DNA of 64,000 bases from Nucisporomicrobium flavum (GTDB lineage: Bacteria > Actinomycetota > Actinomycetes > Mycobacteriales > Micromonosporaceae): contig NZ_JADMLH010000008.1 of the NCBI RefSeq assembly GCF_016464385.1, positions 1-64,000 on the forward strand, written 5' to 3'. The translations under genes were made by a program, and so were the position numbers. Positions 33,515-42,089 of the stretch are shown here, piece by piece. Position 1 is the stretch's first letter. The number at the start of each line of letters is the position of its first letter. A model generated the notes under the pieces. The model did not search any database. It had not been told where the DNA came from and saw only the letters and a program-made list of their open reading frames with translations.

Positions 33515-33553
33515 GCCGTCGGGCTTAACCTAGCTGGCTGGTCCACGGGCTCT

Positions 33554-33564
33554 GACCGTACGGT
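33554..33564. promoter_or_regulatory. Second copy of the TetR-type palindrome
   Basis: GACCGTACGGT repeats 11 of the 12 bases of the site at 32868-32879. It lies between the tetR stop and the 3' end of the convergent gene at 33575, an odd place for an operator; it could instead be part of a weak terminator. Confidence 0.45.
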
Positions 33565-33574
33565 GCCGGGACGG

Positions 33575-34399
33575 TCAGTTGACGGGGGCTCCGGAACCGG
33601 TCGCTGCGGGGCGGGGACCGAGGTCGCAGAGCGACGCCACCTGGGTCTTGGCCAGGTCGGCGCCCTCCGGGATGCTCCGCAGGGCCGTGTTGAAACTGTT
33701 GGGGTAGCGGTTCTCGGAGATGTCGCAGCCCGAGGGCTCGGGCTCGTCGGACAGCCCGCCGCCGATGAGCTTTCCGCCGGCGTCGCGCAGGACGTACGAC
33801 GAGCCGCGGGAGACCAGGTCGGTGCAGTTGGCCGAGCGGGCGTCGTACGTGATGACGCCGCTGCCCTCGGCGTCGCGGGTGGTCTTGTCCGGCACGAGGG
33901 TGGCGGTGACGGGGGCGAGGCCGTCGTTGCCGCCGCCGGCCGGCAGCCACTGGCTCACCACCGGTTTGATCGTGACCGAGCCGACCTCGGCGAGGCGGGT
34001 GGCGGCGAGGGAGTCGCCGACCGGGATCTTCGCGCCGGGCAGGATGATCGGCACCTCGAGGACCTGGAAGCGGCGGAACGAGTCGGTGACGACGCTGCGG
34101 CCGTCGGGGCCCAGCACGTCGAAGGTGACCCGGGTGCGGTAGGCGACCCGGTCGCTCGGGTTCTCCAAGACCGCGCCGATGGTCACCGTGGACAACGCCG
34201 GCGAGCCGACCCGGGTGTAGCCCTGTTCGGCGACGCGGACGGTCGAAGTGTCGTCGACGGGCGCGGCCGACGGCGGGGTGACCAGGCGGCATTGCCCCTG
34301 CGGCGAGTCGCTGTCACCGCGGGTCAGCAGGACCACGACGACGACCGCCAGCACGACCACGACCGCGGCAGCGGCGGCCAGCCATACTTTGCCTCGCAC
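33575..34399 (-). CDS. Membrane-anchored exported protein, function unknown
   Basis: A 274-aa protein with an N-terminal signal anchor (residues 6-27, AAAAVVVVLAVVVVVLL) and an extracellular domain with Ig-like beta character (TVTIGAVLENPSDRVAYRTRV...). Four Cys could form disulphides. It is the last gene of a four-gene minus-strand operon with WXG-like proteins (36271 to 33575; gaps of -4, 7 and 21 bp), pointing to a cell-envelope or type VII-associated role. Confidence 0.75.
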   Translation of the reverse strand: MRGKVWLAAAAAVVVVLAVVVVVLLTRGDSDSPQGQCRLVTPPSAAPVDDTSTVRVAEQGYTRVGSPALSTVTIGAVLENPSDRVAYRTRVTFDVLGPDGRSVVTDSFRRFQVLEVPIILPGAKIPVGDSLAATRLAEVGSVTIKPVVSQWLPAGGGNDGLAPVTATLVPDKTTRDAEGSGVITYDARSANCTDLVSRGSSYVLRDAGGKLIGGGLSDEPEPSGCDISENRYPNSFNTALRSIPEGADLAKTQVASLCDLGPRPAATGSGAPVN

Positions 34400-34420
34400 T
34401 GGTCGGATCTCCCTCGCTCG

Positions 34421-34933
34421 TTACCGGTCGTAGCCGTAGTACTTGTTGGACAGCTCGGCGATCTTCGCGAACTGGTCGTTGATCAGCTCCCCGGCCGCCT
34501 GCGCCGCCGCCTCGGCGAACTCGTGCTCCGACAGCGCCCGTACCGTACCGGGGCTGATGTGCACTTCCCACTGCCGCATGCCGACCGCTTTGACGGCGAT
34601 CCGGCCGTCGGGTGAGTAGCCCCGGGCGACCAGTTCGTCGCGTTCCGCGCGCCAGTCGAGGTCGCGGGCGCTGACCGGGGTGTCCTCACCTGTGACGGTC
34701 TCGCCTGCCACGTCGCTGAAGGTGCGCCAGTACTCGCGGGTGCGGGCGACCCAGAGCAGCTGTGCCAGCGTGGCCAGCCGCCGTTCGAGGTCGCTGTCGT
34801 CGCAGAGGTCGTACCAGCCCTGCAGGAACGTCAGCGTCAGCTTGCTGCGGTCGTACAGTTCCGCGGTGATCGCTCCGTCCGGCGTGGAGACGCGGACGCG
34901 CATGCTGTCGACCCGGTCGGCGAGCTCGCCCAT
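34421..34933 (-). CDS. Hypothetical protein of the WXG-like operon (YbaB-like start)
   Basis: A 170-aa protein. RVRVSTPDGAITAELYDRSK near the N-terminus resembles actinobacterial YbaB/EbfC-like proteins; a Trp-rich helical part (LWVARTREYWRTF) follows and the C-terminus (ALSEHEFAEAAAQAAGELIN) is helical. It lies 7 bp after the WXG-like protein gene and may be its chaperone or partner. The start could also be at the ATG of MRVRV about ten codons in. Confidence 0.65.
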   Translation of the reverse strand: MGELADRVDSMRVRVSTPDGAITAELYDRSKLTLTFLQGWYDLCDDSDLERRLATLAQLLWVARTREYWRTFSDVAGETVTGEDTPVSARDLDWRAERDELVARGYSPDGRIAVKAVGMRQWEVHISPGTVRALSEHEFAEAAAQAAGELINDQFAKIAELSNKYYGYDR

Positions 34934-34940
34934 CAGATCC

Positions 34941-35897
34941 TCACTCCGCCGTGCCGAGGCCGTTGGGGCCGTTGCCGGTGACGGTCGCGGCGGTGGCGTC
35001 GGCCAGCGCGGGCCGGTTCGACAGGAACTTCTCGCGGCTGCCGGTCAGCACGGAGTGCGAGGAGGCCATCGCGTCGGCGATGACGCGCTCCTTCTCGGTG
35101 ATGTCCTTCGCGAGCTCCTCGAGGCCCTTGCGGATCTGCTCGACGATCGCCATGGCGTTCTTGCCGTTGAACTTGACGGGCTTCGGATCCTCCATCGGGA
35201 TCGACGCCGCCGACGAGGCGACCTCGCCGACCACGGTCAGGGTGATCGCCAGGGACGCGCCGAAGCTGGGTACGGCCGCGGCCACCGCGAAGATCGACCC
35301 GACGACGGTGAGCAGGCAGGCCGTCTCCTTCGGGTTGCAGTCGAGCATGGCGTCGAGCGACTGCTGCGCGGCGTGGGCGAGCTCGTCGACGCTCTGGCGG
35401 GCCGCCTTCCACAGGCCCCGCTCCGCCTCCAGGCCGCCCTTGAGGGTCAGTGCCATCGCGTACTGGTTGGCGGTGACGCCCTTGAAGCGGTCGAGGTAGT
35501 TGTTGCGGAACGCCGTCGCCGCCGGCCCGCGCCAGTCGGCGACCAGCGTGCCGACCCGGTCCATGCCGCCGAGCGCCTCGTTGACGGTCACGCCGACGTT
35601 GTTGACGACGTCGGGGGCCGTGCCGTTGTTGAGCTTGGACGCCGCCCTGGTCACCGCGGCGATCGCGGGCTCGAACCCGGCCGGGTCCGGCATGCCGAGG
35701 AACGGCGCGAACATCTCGGCCACTCCGGAGAAGCGCCCGGCGGTGATGTCCACCACGTCCTGCATCGTCTTGTCGTCGATGCCGGAACCGCCGTACCACT
35801 TGCCGTGGCTCTTGGTGAAGCCCCGCTGCTTGAGATCCATCTCGATGGCGGAGGTCTCCAACTTCGCGGCGTGGTCCGCGAGCTGCTCGTAGCTCAC
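34941..35897 (-). CDS. WXG100-like large protein (type VII-secretion-style)
   Basis: A 318-aa helical protein with DWRGPAATAFRNNY near residue 118, a W-x-G helical hairpin motif of the WXG100/ESX group, and a hydrophobic hairpin near 195-230 (LLTVVGSIFAVAAAVPSFGASLAITLTVVG is split by a short turn). It resembles long actinobacterial type VII substrates rather than 100-aa EsxA. It overlaps the upstream gene by 4 bp. eccB (42903-44354) is the only core T7SS gene in the window. Confidence 0.75.
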   Translation of the reverse strand: MSYEQLADHAAKLETSAIEMDLKQRGFTKSHGKWYGGSGIDDKTMQDVVDITAGRFSGVAEMFAPFLGMPDPAGFEPAIAAVTRAASKLNNGTAPDVVNNVGVTVNEALGGMDRVGTLVADWRGPAATAFRNNYLDRFKGVTANQYAMALTLKGGLEAERGLWKAARQSVDELAHAAQQSLDAMLDCNPKETACLLTVVGSIFAVAAAVPSFGASLAITLTVVGEVASSAASIPMEDPKPVKFNGKNAMAIVEQIRKGLEELAKDITEKERVIADAMASSHSVLTGSREKFLSNRPALADATAATVTGNGPNGLGTAE

Positions 35898-36271
35898 TGC
35901 GGAACACCGTCCTGCGCGTGCGCCGCCTCCACCGCGGGTTTCAGCTCCTCGAACTTCTTGCCCGCGACGGAGTCGGTGCTCGCGTACTCGTCGGCGGCGA
36001 GGACCATCGCGTCGCCGGTCAGGTCGAGGTTCTCCGCCGTGGTCCGCAGGATCTCGAAGAAGTCGTCGCGCAGGCTCTCCCAGGCGGGCTTCGCCGGACC
36101 GTACGGGCCGCCGAGCTTGCCGTCGCGATACCAGTTGTAGCCGCTGTTGTCGGCCAGCAGCAGCGCGCCCGCGGCCTCACGGATCTGCCCTGCCACCGGC
36201 TTCAGCTCGTACTGCCCGGCCTCCCACAGATCCACCAGGTCAGCACCGAGCTCATCACCGCTGTGCGGCAT
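35894..36271 (-). CDS. Small helical ESX-like protein (125 aa)
   Basis: All-helical, 125 aa, with YELKPVAGQIREAAGALLLA and LRDDFFEILRTTAENLDLTGDAMV, the size and pattern of WXG100/EspC-type export partners. The start at 36271 has GGGGGAGG 7 bases upstream. First gene of the operon and overlapping the next gene by 4 bp; likely to pair with the 318-aa WXG-like protein. Confidence 0.75.
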   Translation of the reverse strand: MPHSGDELGADLVDLWEAGQYELKPVAGQIREAAGALLLADNSGYNWYRDGKLGGPYGPAKPAWESLRDDFFEILRTTAENLDLTGDAMVLAADEYASTDSVAGKKFEELKPAVEAAHAQDGVPQ

Positions 36272-36351
36272 CGTGACCTCCCCCGTCACCAAGCATCGAC
36301 GCCCGTCGCAAGGCGACACGATACCGCAGGCCAGGAAGCAGGGAGGACCGG

Positions 36352-36792
36352 TCAGGCGGGCGGGTTCACGACCATCTGGGCGCCCTGCCCGCGCTCGGCC
36401 AGGCGGTCCTTCGGGTTGATCAGGTTGCACCGCTGCAGCGACAGGCACCCGCAGCCGATGCAGCCCGTCAGCTGATCGCGCAGCCGTTCCATCATCGCGA
36501 TCCGGTCCTCGAGCTTGCGCCGCCACCGGGCGGACAGCCGCGCCCAGTCGGCCTTGGTCGGCGTCCTGCTCTCCGGCAACGCCGCCAGCGCCTCGCGGAC
36601 CTCCTCGAGCGACACCCCGACCTGCTGCGCGATCCGGATGAACGCCACCCGGCGCAGCTCGTGCCGTTCGTAGCGGCGCTGGTTGCCCCCCGTGCGGGTG
36701 GCGTGGATCAGGCCCTCGCGCTCGTAGAAACGCAGGGCGGAGGGGGCGACGCCGCTGCGCGCGGCCAGGTCGCCGATCGTGAGGAGCTCCAC
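36352..36792 (-). CDS. soxR: SoxR, redox-sensing MerR-family activator
   Basis: A 146-aa protein with a MerR helix-turn-helix (LTIGDLAARSGVAPSALRFY), dimer helix, and the [2Fe-2S] motif C111-x2-C114-x-C116-x5-C122 (CIGCGCLSLQRC) of SoxR. In actinobacteria SoxR responds to redox-active compounds. The GTG at 36792 is chosen for AAGAGG upstream. Divergent from the split transketolase (48-bp gap) with a dyad between, so that operon is a likely target. Confidence 0.92.
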   Translation of the reverse strand: MELLTIGDLAARSGVAPSALRFYEREGLIHATRTGGNQRRYERHELRRVAFIRIAQQVGVSLEEVREALAALPESRTPTKADWARLSARWRRKLEDRIAMMERLRDQLTGCIGCGCLSLQRCNLINPKDRLAERGQGAQMVVNPPA

Positions 36793-36799
36793 ACCCGTA

Positions 36800-36830
36800 C
36801 CTCTTGAGTTGAAGTGAACTTTAGGTTGCA
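36800..36830. promoter_or_regulatory. SoxR-type dyad and promoter between soxR and the transketolase operon
   Basis: The short gap holds TTGAGTT (36804-36810) mirrored by AACTTTA (36817-36823) around GAAGTG, flanked by ACCT and AGGT. MerR-type activators bind such dyads between the -35 and -10 boxes of the divergent gene. The fit to a SoxR box is partial. Confidence 0.5.
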
Positions 36831-36840
36831 CGCTGAGCCT

Positions 36841-37509
36841 ATGACCGTCACCGCCGTGGAACCAGAGTTGTTGACCCGCATCACCGGGGACGAGAAGCAT
36901 TCGCCGAGCGCGCACTCGACGCTCGACATCCTGTGGGTGCTCTACGACCGGGTGCTGCGGGTGTCGCCGGAGACCGCCGACGAGCCCGACCGGGACCGGT
37001 TCCTGCTCTCCAAGGGGCACGGACCCGCCGCGTACTACGCGGTCCTCGCCGCGAAAGGCTTCTTCCCCGTCGCCTGGCTCGACGACCTCGCCGGGCCGGA
37101 GAGCCGGCTCGGGCACCACCCCGACCGGGTGCTGATCCCCGGGGTCGAGATCGGGACCGGGTCGCTCGGGCACGGACTCGGCCTCGCGGTCGGGACCGCC
37201 CTCGGCCTGCGCGCCCAGGGGTACGACGAGACGCGCACCTTCGTGCTGCTCGGCGACGCCGAGCTGGACGAGGGATCGAACCACGAGGCGATCGCGTACG
37301 CGGCAGCCACCGGGCTGCCCCTGACCGCGATCGTCGTCGACAACCAGTCCGCCACGCACGGCTGGCCGGGCGGGATCGCGAGCCGTTTCGTCGGCTGGGG
37401 CGTGTCCGTCGTGGACGGTCGCGACCACACCGCGCTGGAGGCGGCCCTGATGCCGCGCCGCGACCGCCCGCACGTCGTCATCGCCGTCGTCGAGCCCAAG
37501 GGGAGCTGA
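36841..37509 (+). CDS. Transketolase, N-terminal (thiamine diphosphate) subunit
   Basis: A 222-aa protein covering the TPP-binding half: SAHSTLDILWVLYD, RDRFLLSKGHGPAAYYA, GSLGHGLGLAVGTALG and the TPP motif GDAELDEGSNHEA with the closing N (VVDNQS). Typical of split transketolases, where the next gene supplies the pyrimidine and C-terminal domains. ATG 36841 has only a weak GAG upstream. Downstream gene starts 2 bp after the stop. Transfers C2 units in the pentose phosphate pathway or in secondary-metabolite sugar routes. Confidence 0.9.
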   Translation: MTVTAVEPELLTRITGDEKHSPSAHSTLDILWVLYDRVLRVSPETADEPDRDRFLLSKGHGPAAYYAVLAAKGFFPVAWLDDLAGPESRLGHHPDRVLIPGVEIGTGSLGHGLGLAVGTALGLRAQGYDETRTFVLLGDAELDEGSNHEAIAYAAATGLPLTAIVVDNQSATHGWPGGIASRFVGWGVSVVDGRDHTALEAALMPRRDRPHVVIAVVEPKGS

Positions 37510-37511
37510 CC

Positions 37512-38384
37512 ATGCGAGAGACCTTCGTCGCCACCACCACGGCGCTGCTGGAGGAGGACCCGCGGACCGCCGTCGTCCTCGCCGACATCTCCGCCGACGC
37601 CTTCGCGCCGGCGATGCGCCGGCACCCGGACCGGGTGATCAACGTAGGCATCCGTGAACAGCTGATGACCGGCGTCGCGGGTGGGCTCGCGCTCACCGGG
37701 ATGCGGCCGTACGTGCACTCGTACGCGCCCTTCGCCGTCGACCGGGCGTACGAGCAGATCAAGCTGGACCTCGGCCACCAGGACGCCGGGGCGGTGCTGG
37801 TGAGCATCGGCGCCTCGTACGACGCGTCGGCCGAGGGCTACACCCACCAGTCACCCGGAGACGTGGCGCTGCTCGACACGCTCGACGGGTGGACCGTGCA
37901 CGTACCCGGGCACCCGGACGAGGTGCCGGGACTGCTGCGGGCGGCGGCGCACCACGACGACCGGGTGTACGTCCGCCTCTCGTCACAGCAGAACAGCCGT
38001 GCCCACCCCGGCACCGAGCTGAAGGTGATCCGGCGCGGCCGTACCGGTGCGGTGGTGGTCGTCGTCGGGCCGCTGCTCGACGCGGCGCTGGAGGCCACCC
38101 GCGACCTGGACGTCACGGTGGCCTACACGCACACGCCGCGGCCCTTCGACACGGACGGGCTGCGTGCCCTGCGACCGGCCGAGGTGGTGATGGTGGAGCC
38201 GTACCTCGAGGGGACGTCCAGCCGGATCATCGCCGCGGCGCTGGCCGACGTACCCCATCGTTCCCTGCATCTCGGCGTGAGCCGGACCGAGGAGCGGCGG
38301 TACGGCTCGCCCGCGGACCACGCCCGCTGGCACGGCCTCGACGCGGCGGGCCTGCGCCGGTCGATCGCCGGATTCCTCGGTTAG
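37512..38384 (+). CDS. Transketolase, C-terminal (pyrimidine-binding) subunit
   Basis: A 290-aa protein with the catalytic Glu-containing NVGIREQLMTGVAGG, YAPFAVDRAYEQIK and the C-terminal domain (VVVVVGPLLDAALEAT). Partner of the preceding gene for a heteromeric transketolase. Control by SoxR would link carbon flow through the pentose phosphate pathway to redox stress; that link is inferred from position. Its last 4 bases overlap the convergent gene at 38381. Confidence 0.9.
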   Translation: MRETFVATTTALLEEDPRTAVVLADISADAFAPAMRRHPDRVINVGIREQLMTGVAGGLALTGMRPYVHSYAPFAVDRAYEQIKLDLGHQDAGAVLVSIGASYDASAEGYTHQSPGDVALLDTLDGWTVHVPGHPDEVPGLLRAAAHHDDRVYVRLSSQQNSRAHPGTELKVIRRGRTGAVVVVVGPLLDAALEATRDLDVTVAYTHTPRPFDTDGLRALRPAEVVMVEPYLEGTSSRIIAAALADVPHRSLHLGVSRTEERRYGSPADHARWHGLDAAGLRRSIAGFLG

Positions 38385-38872
38385 GCGGCGATCTGCAGGC
38401 TCGACCGGCGCTCGCGGAAGACCTGCTTGAACCGCGCGTCGAAGTGCCAGACACGGTCCGGTTCGCCGACGCGGACCCGGAAGCGCTCGCGGACGCCGTC
38501 CACCGCGGTCGCTGCGACGTCCACGGCGGCGAGCCGGAGGTCCGTGTTCCAGGTGACCTCGCTCAGGTGGCGCAGGTTGGCGTTCAGGTGCAGGCGCAGC
38601 CGGTGCAGCAGCCGCGTCTCCTGCGTGATGACCAGCCGCCGGTACGTCAGCAGCATCAGGTATTCGCCGGCCAGCGGGCGGTCCGGGTTGACGCACCGGG
38701 TCACCAGGACGGTGGAGTCGTCGGGCTCCACGCAGCGCCGGAAGATGGGCATGTGCCGGCTGACGGTCGCGATGGCCACGCCGGCTTCGGCGGCGGCGGG
38801 AAGGAACGTACGGGAGAACACGTCCATGTGGCGTTTAACGGCGATGCCCAGGGGAAGGCGCGGCCATGTCAC
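38381..38872 (-). CDS. Conserved hypothetical protein
   Basis: A protein of 163 aa (or 148 if the start is ATG 38827, MDVFSRTFLPAAAEAG). It has VTRCVNPDRPLAGEYLMLLT, YRRLVITQETRLLHRLRLHL and VRVGEPDRVWHFDARFKQVF, a PH-like mixed alpha/beta pattern. No named family is recognised. It overlaps the transketolase stop by 4 bp and follows the thiolase gene by 13 bp, so it may share that gene's transcript. Confidence 0.65.
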   Translation of the reverse strand: MTWPRLPLGIAVKRHMDVFSRTFLPAAAEAGVAIATVSRHMPIFRRCVEPDDSTVLVTRCVNPDRPLAGEYLMLLTYRRLVITQETRLLHRLRLHLNANLRHLSEVTWNTDLRLAAVDVAATAVDGVRERFRVRVGEPDRVWHFDARFKQVFRERRSSLQIAA

Positions 38873-38885
38873 GATGAATATCGAA

Positions 38886-40016
38886 TTACAGGATCTCGAC
38901 GATCGTGGCGTTGGCCATTCCGCCGCCCTCGCACATGGTCTGCAGGCCGTACCGCACGCCGGTCTGTCGCATGTGGTGCAGCATCGTCGTCATGATCCGG
39001 GCACCGGACGCGCCGAGCGGGTGGCCGAGGGCGATCGCACCGCCGCGCGGGTTGAGGCGGGACGGGTCCGCGCCGGTCTCCGCGAGCCACGCCAGCGGTA
39101 CGGGTGCGAACGCCTCGTTCACCTCGTACACCCCGATGTCGTCCAGGGTGAGCCCCGACCTGGCCAGCGCCTTCGCGGTGGCCGGGATCGGCGCGGTCAG
39201 CATGATCACCGGGTCGTCGGCCGCGACGACCGCGGTGTGGATCCGCGCGAGCGGCGTCAGGCCGTGCGCGGCCGCCCAGCGTGAGGTCGTGACCGCGAGC
39301 GCGGCCGCGCCGTCGGAGATCTGAGACGCCGTACCGGCCGTGACGACCCCGTCCTCCTTGAACGGCGTCTTGAGCCCGCCGAGCTTCTCGAGCGTGGTGT
39401 CCCGCCGGATGCCCTCGTCACGGTCCGCCGCCCCGACCGGCGCGATCTCCGCGTCGAACTCGCCGGCGTCCTGCGCCTTCGCCGCGGCGGCGTGGCTGGC
39501 CAGGGCGTACTCGTCGAGCTGTGCCCGGGAGAAGCCCCAGCGCGCGGCCATCATCTCGGCGCCGACGCCCTGGTTGAACGTGGTCGTGCCGTAACGCTCC
39601 CGGATCGACTCGCCGTACGGATCCTGCCCCGCGGCGCTGGATCCCATCGGCACCCGGCTCATCGACTCGACCCCGCCGGCGACCACCAGATCGGCCTGGC
39701 CGGAGAGCACGGTGGCCGCGGCGAAGTGCAGAGCCTGCTGGCTGGAGCCGCACTGCCGGTCCATCGTGGTGGCGGGCACCGACTCGGGCCAGCCGGCGGC
39801 GAGCACCGCGTTGCGCCCGATGTTCCACGACTGCTCGCCCACCTGGGAGACACAACCCCAGAAGACGTCCTCGACGTCGGCCGGGTCGAGCTTCGACCGT
39901 TCGCTCAGGGTCCGGAGCACCCCGGCCGCCAGATCAACCGGGTGTACGCCGGACAGCCCGCCGTTGCGCCGCCCCACGGGGGTCCGCACCGCCCCCACGA
40001 TCACCGCATCTCGCAT
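38886..40016 (-). CDS. Acetyl-CoA acetyltransferase (thiolase)
   Basis: A 376-aa thiolase. Catalytic Cys89 (DRQCGSSQQA), NEAFAPV, His332 (ALGHPLGASG) and Cys362 (CEGGG) are all present and length is typical of the degradative/biosynthetic group. It condenses or cleaves acyl-CoA in fatty-acid or polyhydroxyalkanoate metabolism; which one cannot be told from sequence. The start at 40016 begins MRDAVIVGAVRTPVG, the usual opening. Divergent from the PH-domain gene, with a 37-bp gap. Confidence 0.93.
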   Translation of the reverse strand: MRDAVIVGAVRTPVGRRNGGLSGVHPVDLAAGVLRTLSERSKLDPADVEDVFWGCVSQVGEQSWNIGRNAVLAAGWPESVPATTMDRQCGSSQQALHFAAATVLSGQADLVVAGGVESMSRVPMGSSAAGQDPYGESIRERYGTTTFNQGVGAEMMAARWGFSRAQLDEYALASHAAAAKAQDAGEFDAEIAPVGAADRDEGIRRDTTLEKLGGLKTPFKEDGVVTAGTASQISDGAAALAVTTSRWAAAHGLTPLARIHTAVVAADDPVIMLTAPIPATAKALARSGLTLDDIGVYEVNEAFAPVPLAWLAETGADPSRLNPRGGAIALGHPLGASGARIMTTMLHHMRQTGVRYGLQTMCEGGGMANATIVEIL

Positions 40017-40053
40017 ACTGCCGACGGTACGCCGGACTGCCATAGTGGTGCCC

Positions 40054-40476
40054 ATGCCGTATCTCGAGTGGCGGGTGCGACCCGTGCTGCCGGTGACCAA
40101 ACTGCTGGGTGCGGCCGCCCTGGTCGTGCTCGTGGTGGCGTTCGGCGACGGCGACCCGGTGCGCTGGGCGCTGGCCCTCGCCGCGGCGGCAGGCCTGACC
40201 CTCTGGGCCGTCCGCGACCTGATCCGCCCGGTACGCCTCACCGCGGACGCCGCCGGGGTCACGGTGGTCAGCGGCTTCGCGGCCCGCCGGCACCTGCCCT
40301 GGGCCCGGATCGAGCGGGTACGCGTCGACAGCCGTACCCGCCGCGGCCTGCGCAACGAGCTGCTGGAGATCGACGCCGGGGAGAGCCTGCACCTGTTCAG
40401 CGCGCATGAGCTGGGAACGGACCCGCAAAACGTCGCGGCGGCCCTGACCGAGCTAGCTCAGCGAGAGCGTTCGTAG
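40054..40476 (+). CDS. Membrane protein with bacterial PH domain (bPH_6-like)
   Basis: A 140-aa protein. Two helices at about 14-32 and 38-56 are followed by a beta domain (VRLTADAAGVTVVSGFAARRHLPWARIERVRV) of the bacterial PH type common in actinobacteria. Role unknown. The 3' end overlaps the rhomboid gene by 24 bp in antisense. Confidence 0.8.
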   Translation: MPYLEWRVRPVLPVTKLLGAAALVVLVVAFGDGDPVRWALALAAAAGLTLWAVRDLIRPVRLTADAAGVTVVSGFAARRHLPWARIERVRVDSRTRRGLRNELLEIDAGESLHLFSAHELGTDPQNVAAALTELAQRERS

Positions 40477-41367
40477 GACCGCGAGCACGAGCAGCACGAC
40501 GAACACCGCGGCCAGTCCCACGCCCTGCACGACGTTGCGGATGCGCGCCGGCGCGTACGCGAGGATCACCGCCGCGATGAAGCCCGTGACCAGCCCGCCC
40601 AGGTGGCCCGCGACGGAGATGCCGGTCACGGCGAACGTGAAGACCACGTTGATGACGATCACCGGAAGGATCGGCGCGACGCTGAGCTTGAGCCGGCGCA
40701 GCAGCACGAACATCGCCGCCATCAGGCCGAACACCGCGGTGGAGGCGCCGGCCGTCATCTGGTTGGGCGCCGAGAAGACGTACGCCGCGACGTTGCCGCC
40801 GAGGCCCGCGAGCACGTAGAGGGCCACGTAGCGCACCGGGCCGAGGACGCGCTCGAGCTCGCGGCCGAGGATCCACAGCGCGTACATGTTCATCAGCAGG
40901 TGCAGGATGCCGTAGTGCAGGAACATCGCCGTGACCAGGCGATACCACTCGCCGTTGCCGGCGATGCCGTGCATCGCCGGCTCGCCGAGCGGGCCGTACA
41001 CCGCGCGGCCGAGCACCGCGCCCCACTGGGTGAGCGGGGTGTCGCTGCCGAGCAGGCCGCCCCAGCCGCCGCCGGCCACCGCGTTCGAGCCGCCGGACAT
41101 GATCGAGATCAGCATGACCACGACGTTGATGCCGATGAGGCTCTTCGTGGCCGTCCCGGCGCGGCCGGCCGCGCTACCGCCGAAAGCGGTGCGAGCCGGC
41201 CGCTGCGTGCGCCGCCCCTGGGCGACGCACTCCGGGCACTGGTGCCCGACCGAGGCCTCGTTCATGCAATCCGGGCAGATGGGCCGCTCGCAGCGGGTGC
41301 ACCGGATATAGGTCTCCTTGGACGGGTGCCGATAGCAGACGGGCGCCGTCACCGGAGACTCACTCAT
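40453..41367 (-). CDS. Rhomboid-family intramembrane serine protease with N-terminal zinc ribbon
   Basis: A 304-aa protein. Residues 11-50 form a Cys-rich B-box-like ribbon (CTRCERPICPDC, CPEC). Six or seven membrane helices follow with N160 (LLMNMYALW), catalytic Ser209 in GASTAVFG and His255 in AGHLGG, the rhomboid dyad. Cleaves transmembrane substrates. It starts 26 bp after the cyclophilin gene on the same strand, a pairing often seen in actinobacteria. Confidence 0.93.
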   Translation of the reverse strand: MSESPVTAPVCYRHPSKETYIRCTRCERPICPDCMNEASVGHQCPECVAQGRRTQRPARTAFGGSAAGRAGTATKSLIGINVVVMLISIMSGGSNAVAGGGWGGLLGSDTPLTQWGAVLGRAVYGPLGEPAMHGIAGNGEWYRLVTAMFLHYGILHLLMNMYALWILGRELERVLGPVRYVALYVLAGLGGNVAAYVFSAPNQMTAGASTAVFGLMAAMFVLLRRLKLSVAPILPVIVINVVFTFAVTGISVAGHLGGLVTGFIAAVILAYAPARIRNVVQGVGLAAVFVVLLVLAVLRTLSLS

Positions 41368-41393
41368 GGTTCAAAGGTACCCGGGAGGGGTGA

Positions 41394-41924
41394 CTACCCG
41401 CCGACCCGCTCGATCTCCACGCGCTCGATGACGACGTCCTCGCGCGGACGGTCGCCGGGGCCGGTCGGCGTGGTGGCGATGGAGTCCACGACCTTGGCCG
41501 ACTGCTCGTCGGCGACCTGGCCGAAGATCGTGTGCCGCCGGTTGAGGTGCGGGGTCGGGCTGACCGTGATGAAGAACTGCGAACCGTTCGTGCCCGGGCC
41601 GGCGTTCGCCATCGCGAGCAGGTACGGGCGGTCGAACTGCAGCTCCGGGTGGAACTCGTCGGCGAACTGGAAGCCGGGCCCGCCGCGGCCGGTGCCGGTC
41701 GGGTCGCCCATCTGGACCATGAAGTTGGCGATGACCCGGTGGGAGATGGTCCCGTCGTAGTACGGGCCGCTGCCCTTCTGGCCGGTCCGCGGGTCGACGT
41801 AGTCCTTCGTCCCCTCCGCGAGCTCCACGAAGTTGCGCACGGTGGCCGGCGCGTGGTCCGGGAAGAGCTGGAGCCGGATCGGACCGTGGTTGGTGTGCAG
41901 GGTGGCGTAGAGCGTCTCAGCCAC
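41394..41924 (-). CDS. Peptidyl-prolyl cis-trans isomerase (cyclophilin type)
   Basis: A 176-aa single cyclophilin domain, cytosolic: FPDHAPATVRNFVELAEG, HRVIANFMVQMGDPTGTG, LAMANAGPGTNGSQFFIT and the LNRRHTIFG loop carry the Arg, Phe, Gln and His of the active site. Speeds proline isomerisation during folding. The GTG at 41924 has TTAGGAG 5 bases upstream. First gene of an operon with the rhomboid protease. Confidence 0.95.
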   Translation of the reverse strand: MAETLYATLHTNHGPIRLQLFPDHAPATVRNFVELAEGTKDYVDPRTGQKGSGPYYDGTISHRVIANFMVQMGDPTGTGRGGPGFQFADEFHPELQFDRPYLLAMANAGPGTNGSQFFITVSPTPHLNRRHTIFGQVADEQSAKVVDSIATTPTGPGDRPREDVVIERVEIERVGG

Positions 41925-42089
41925 GGGTACTCCTAACGGGTGTCGCGGTCGCCGATCCGCGGGTCGCGCATCGGCGCTGGACAGTTCTTTACGGTTCGGA
42001 TCCTCCCCCATGTGTCTGAACCGCCTCCGCTGGGGTACCCCAAGGAGGCAGCATTGAACTCGGGACTGATCCACAGGAGGTGGGCACTG

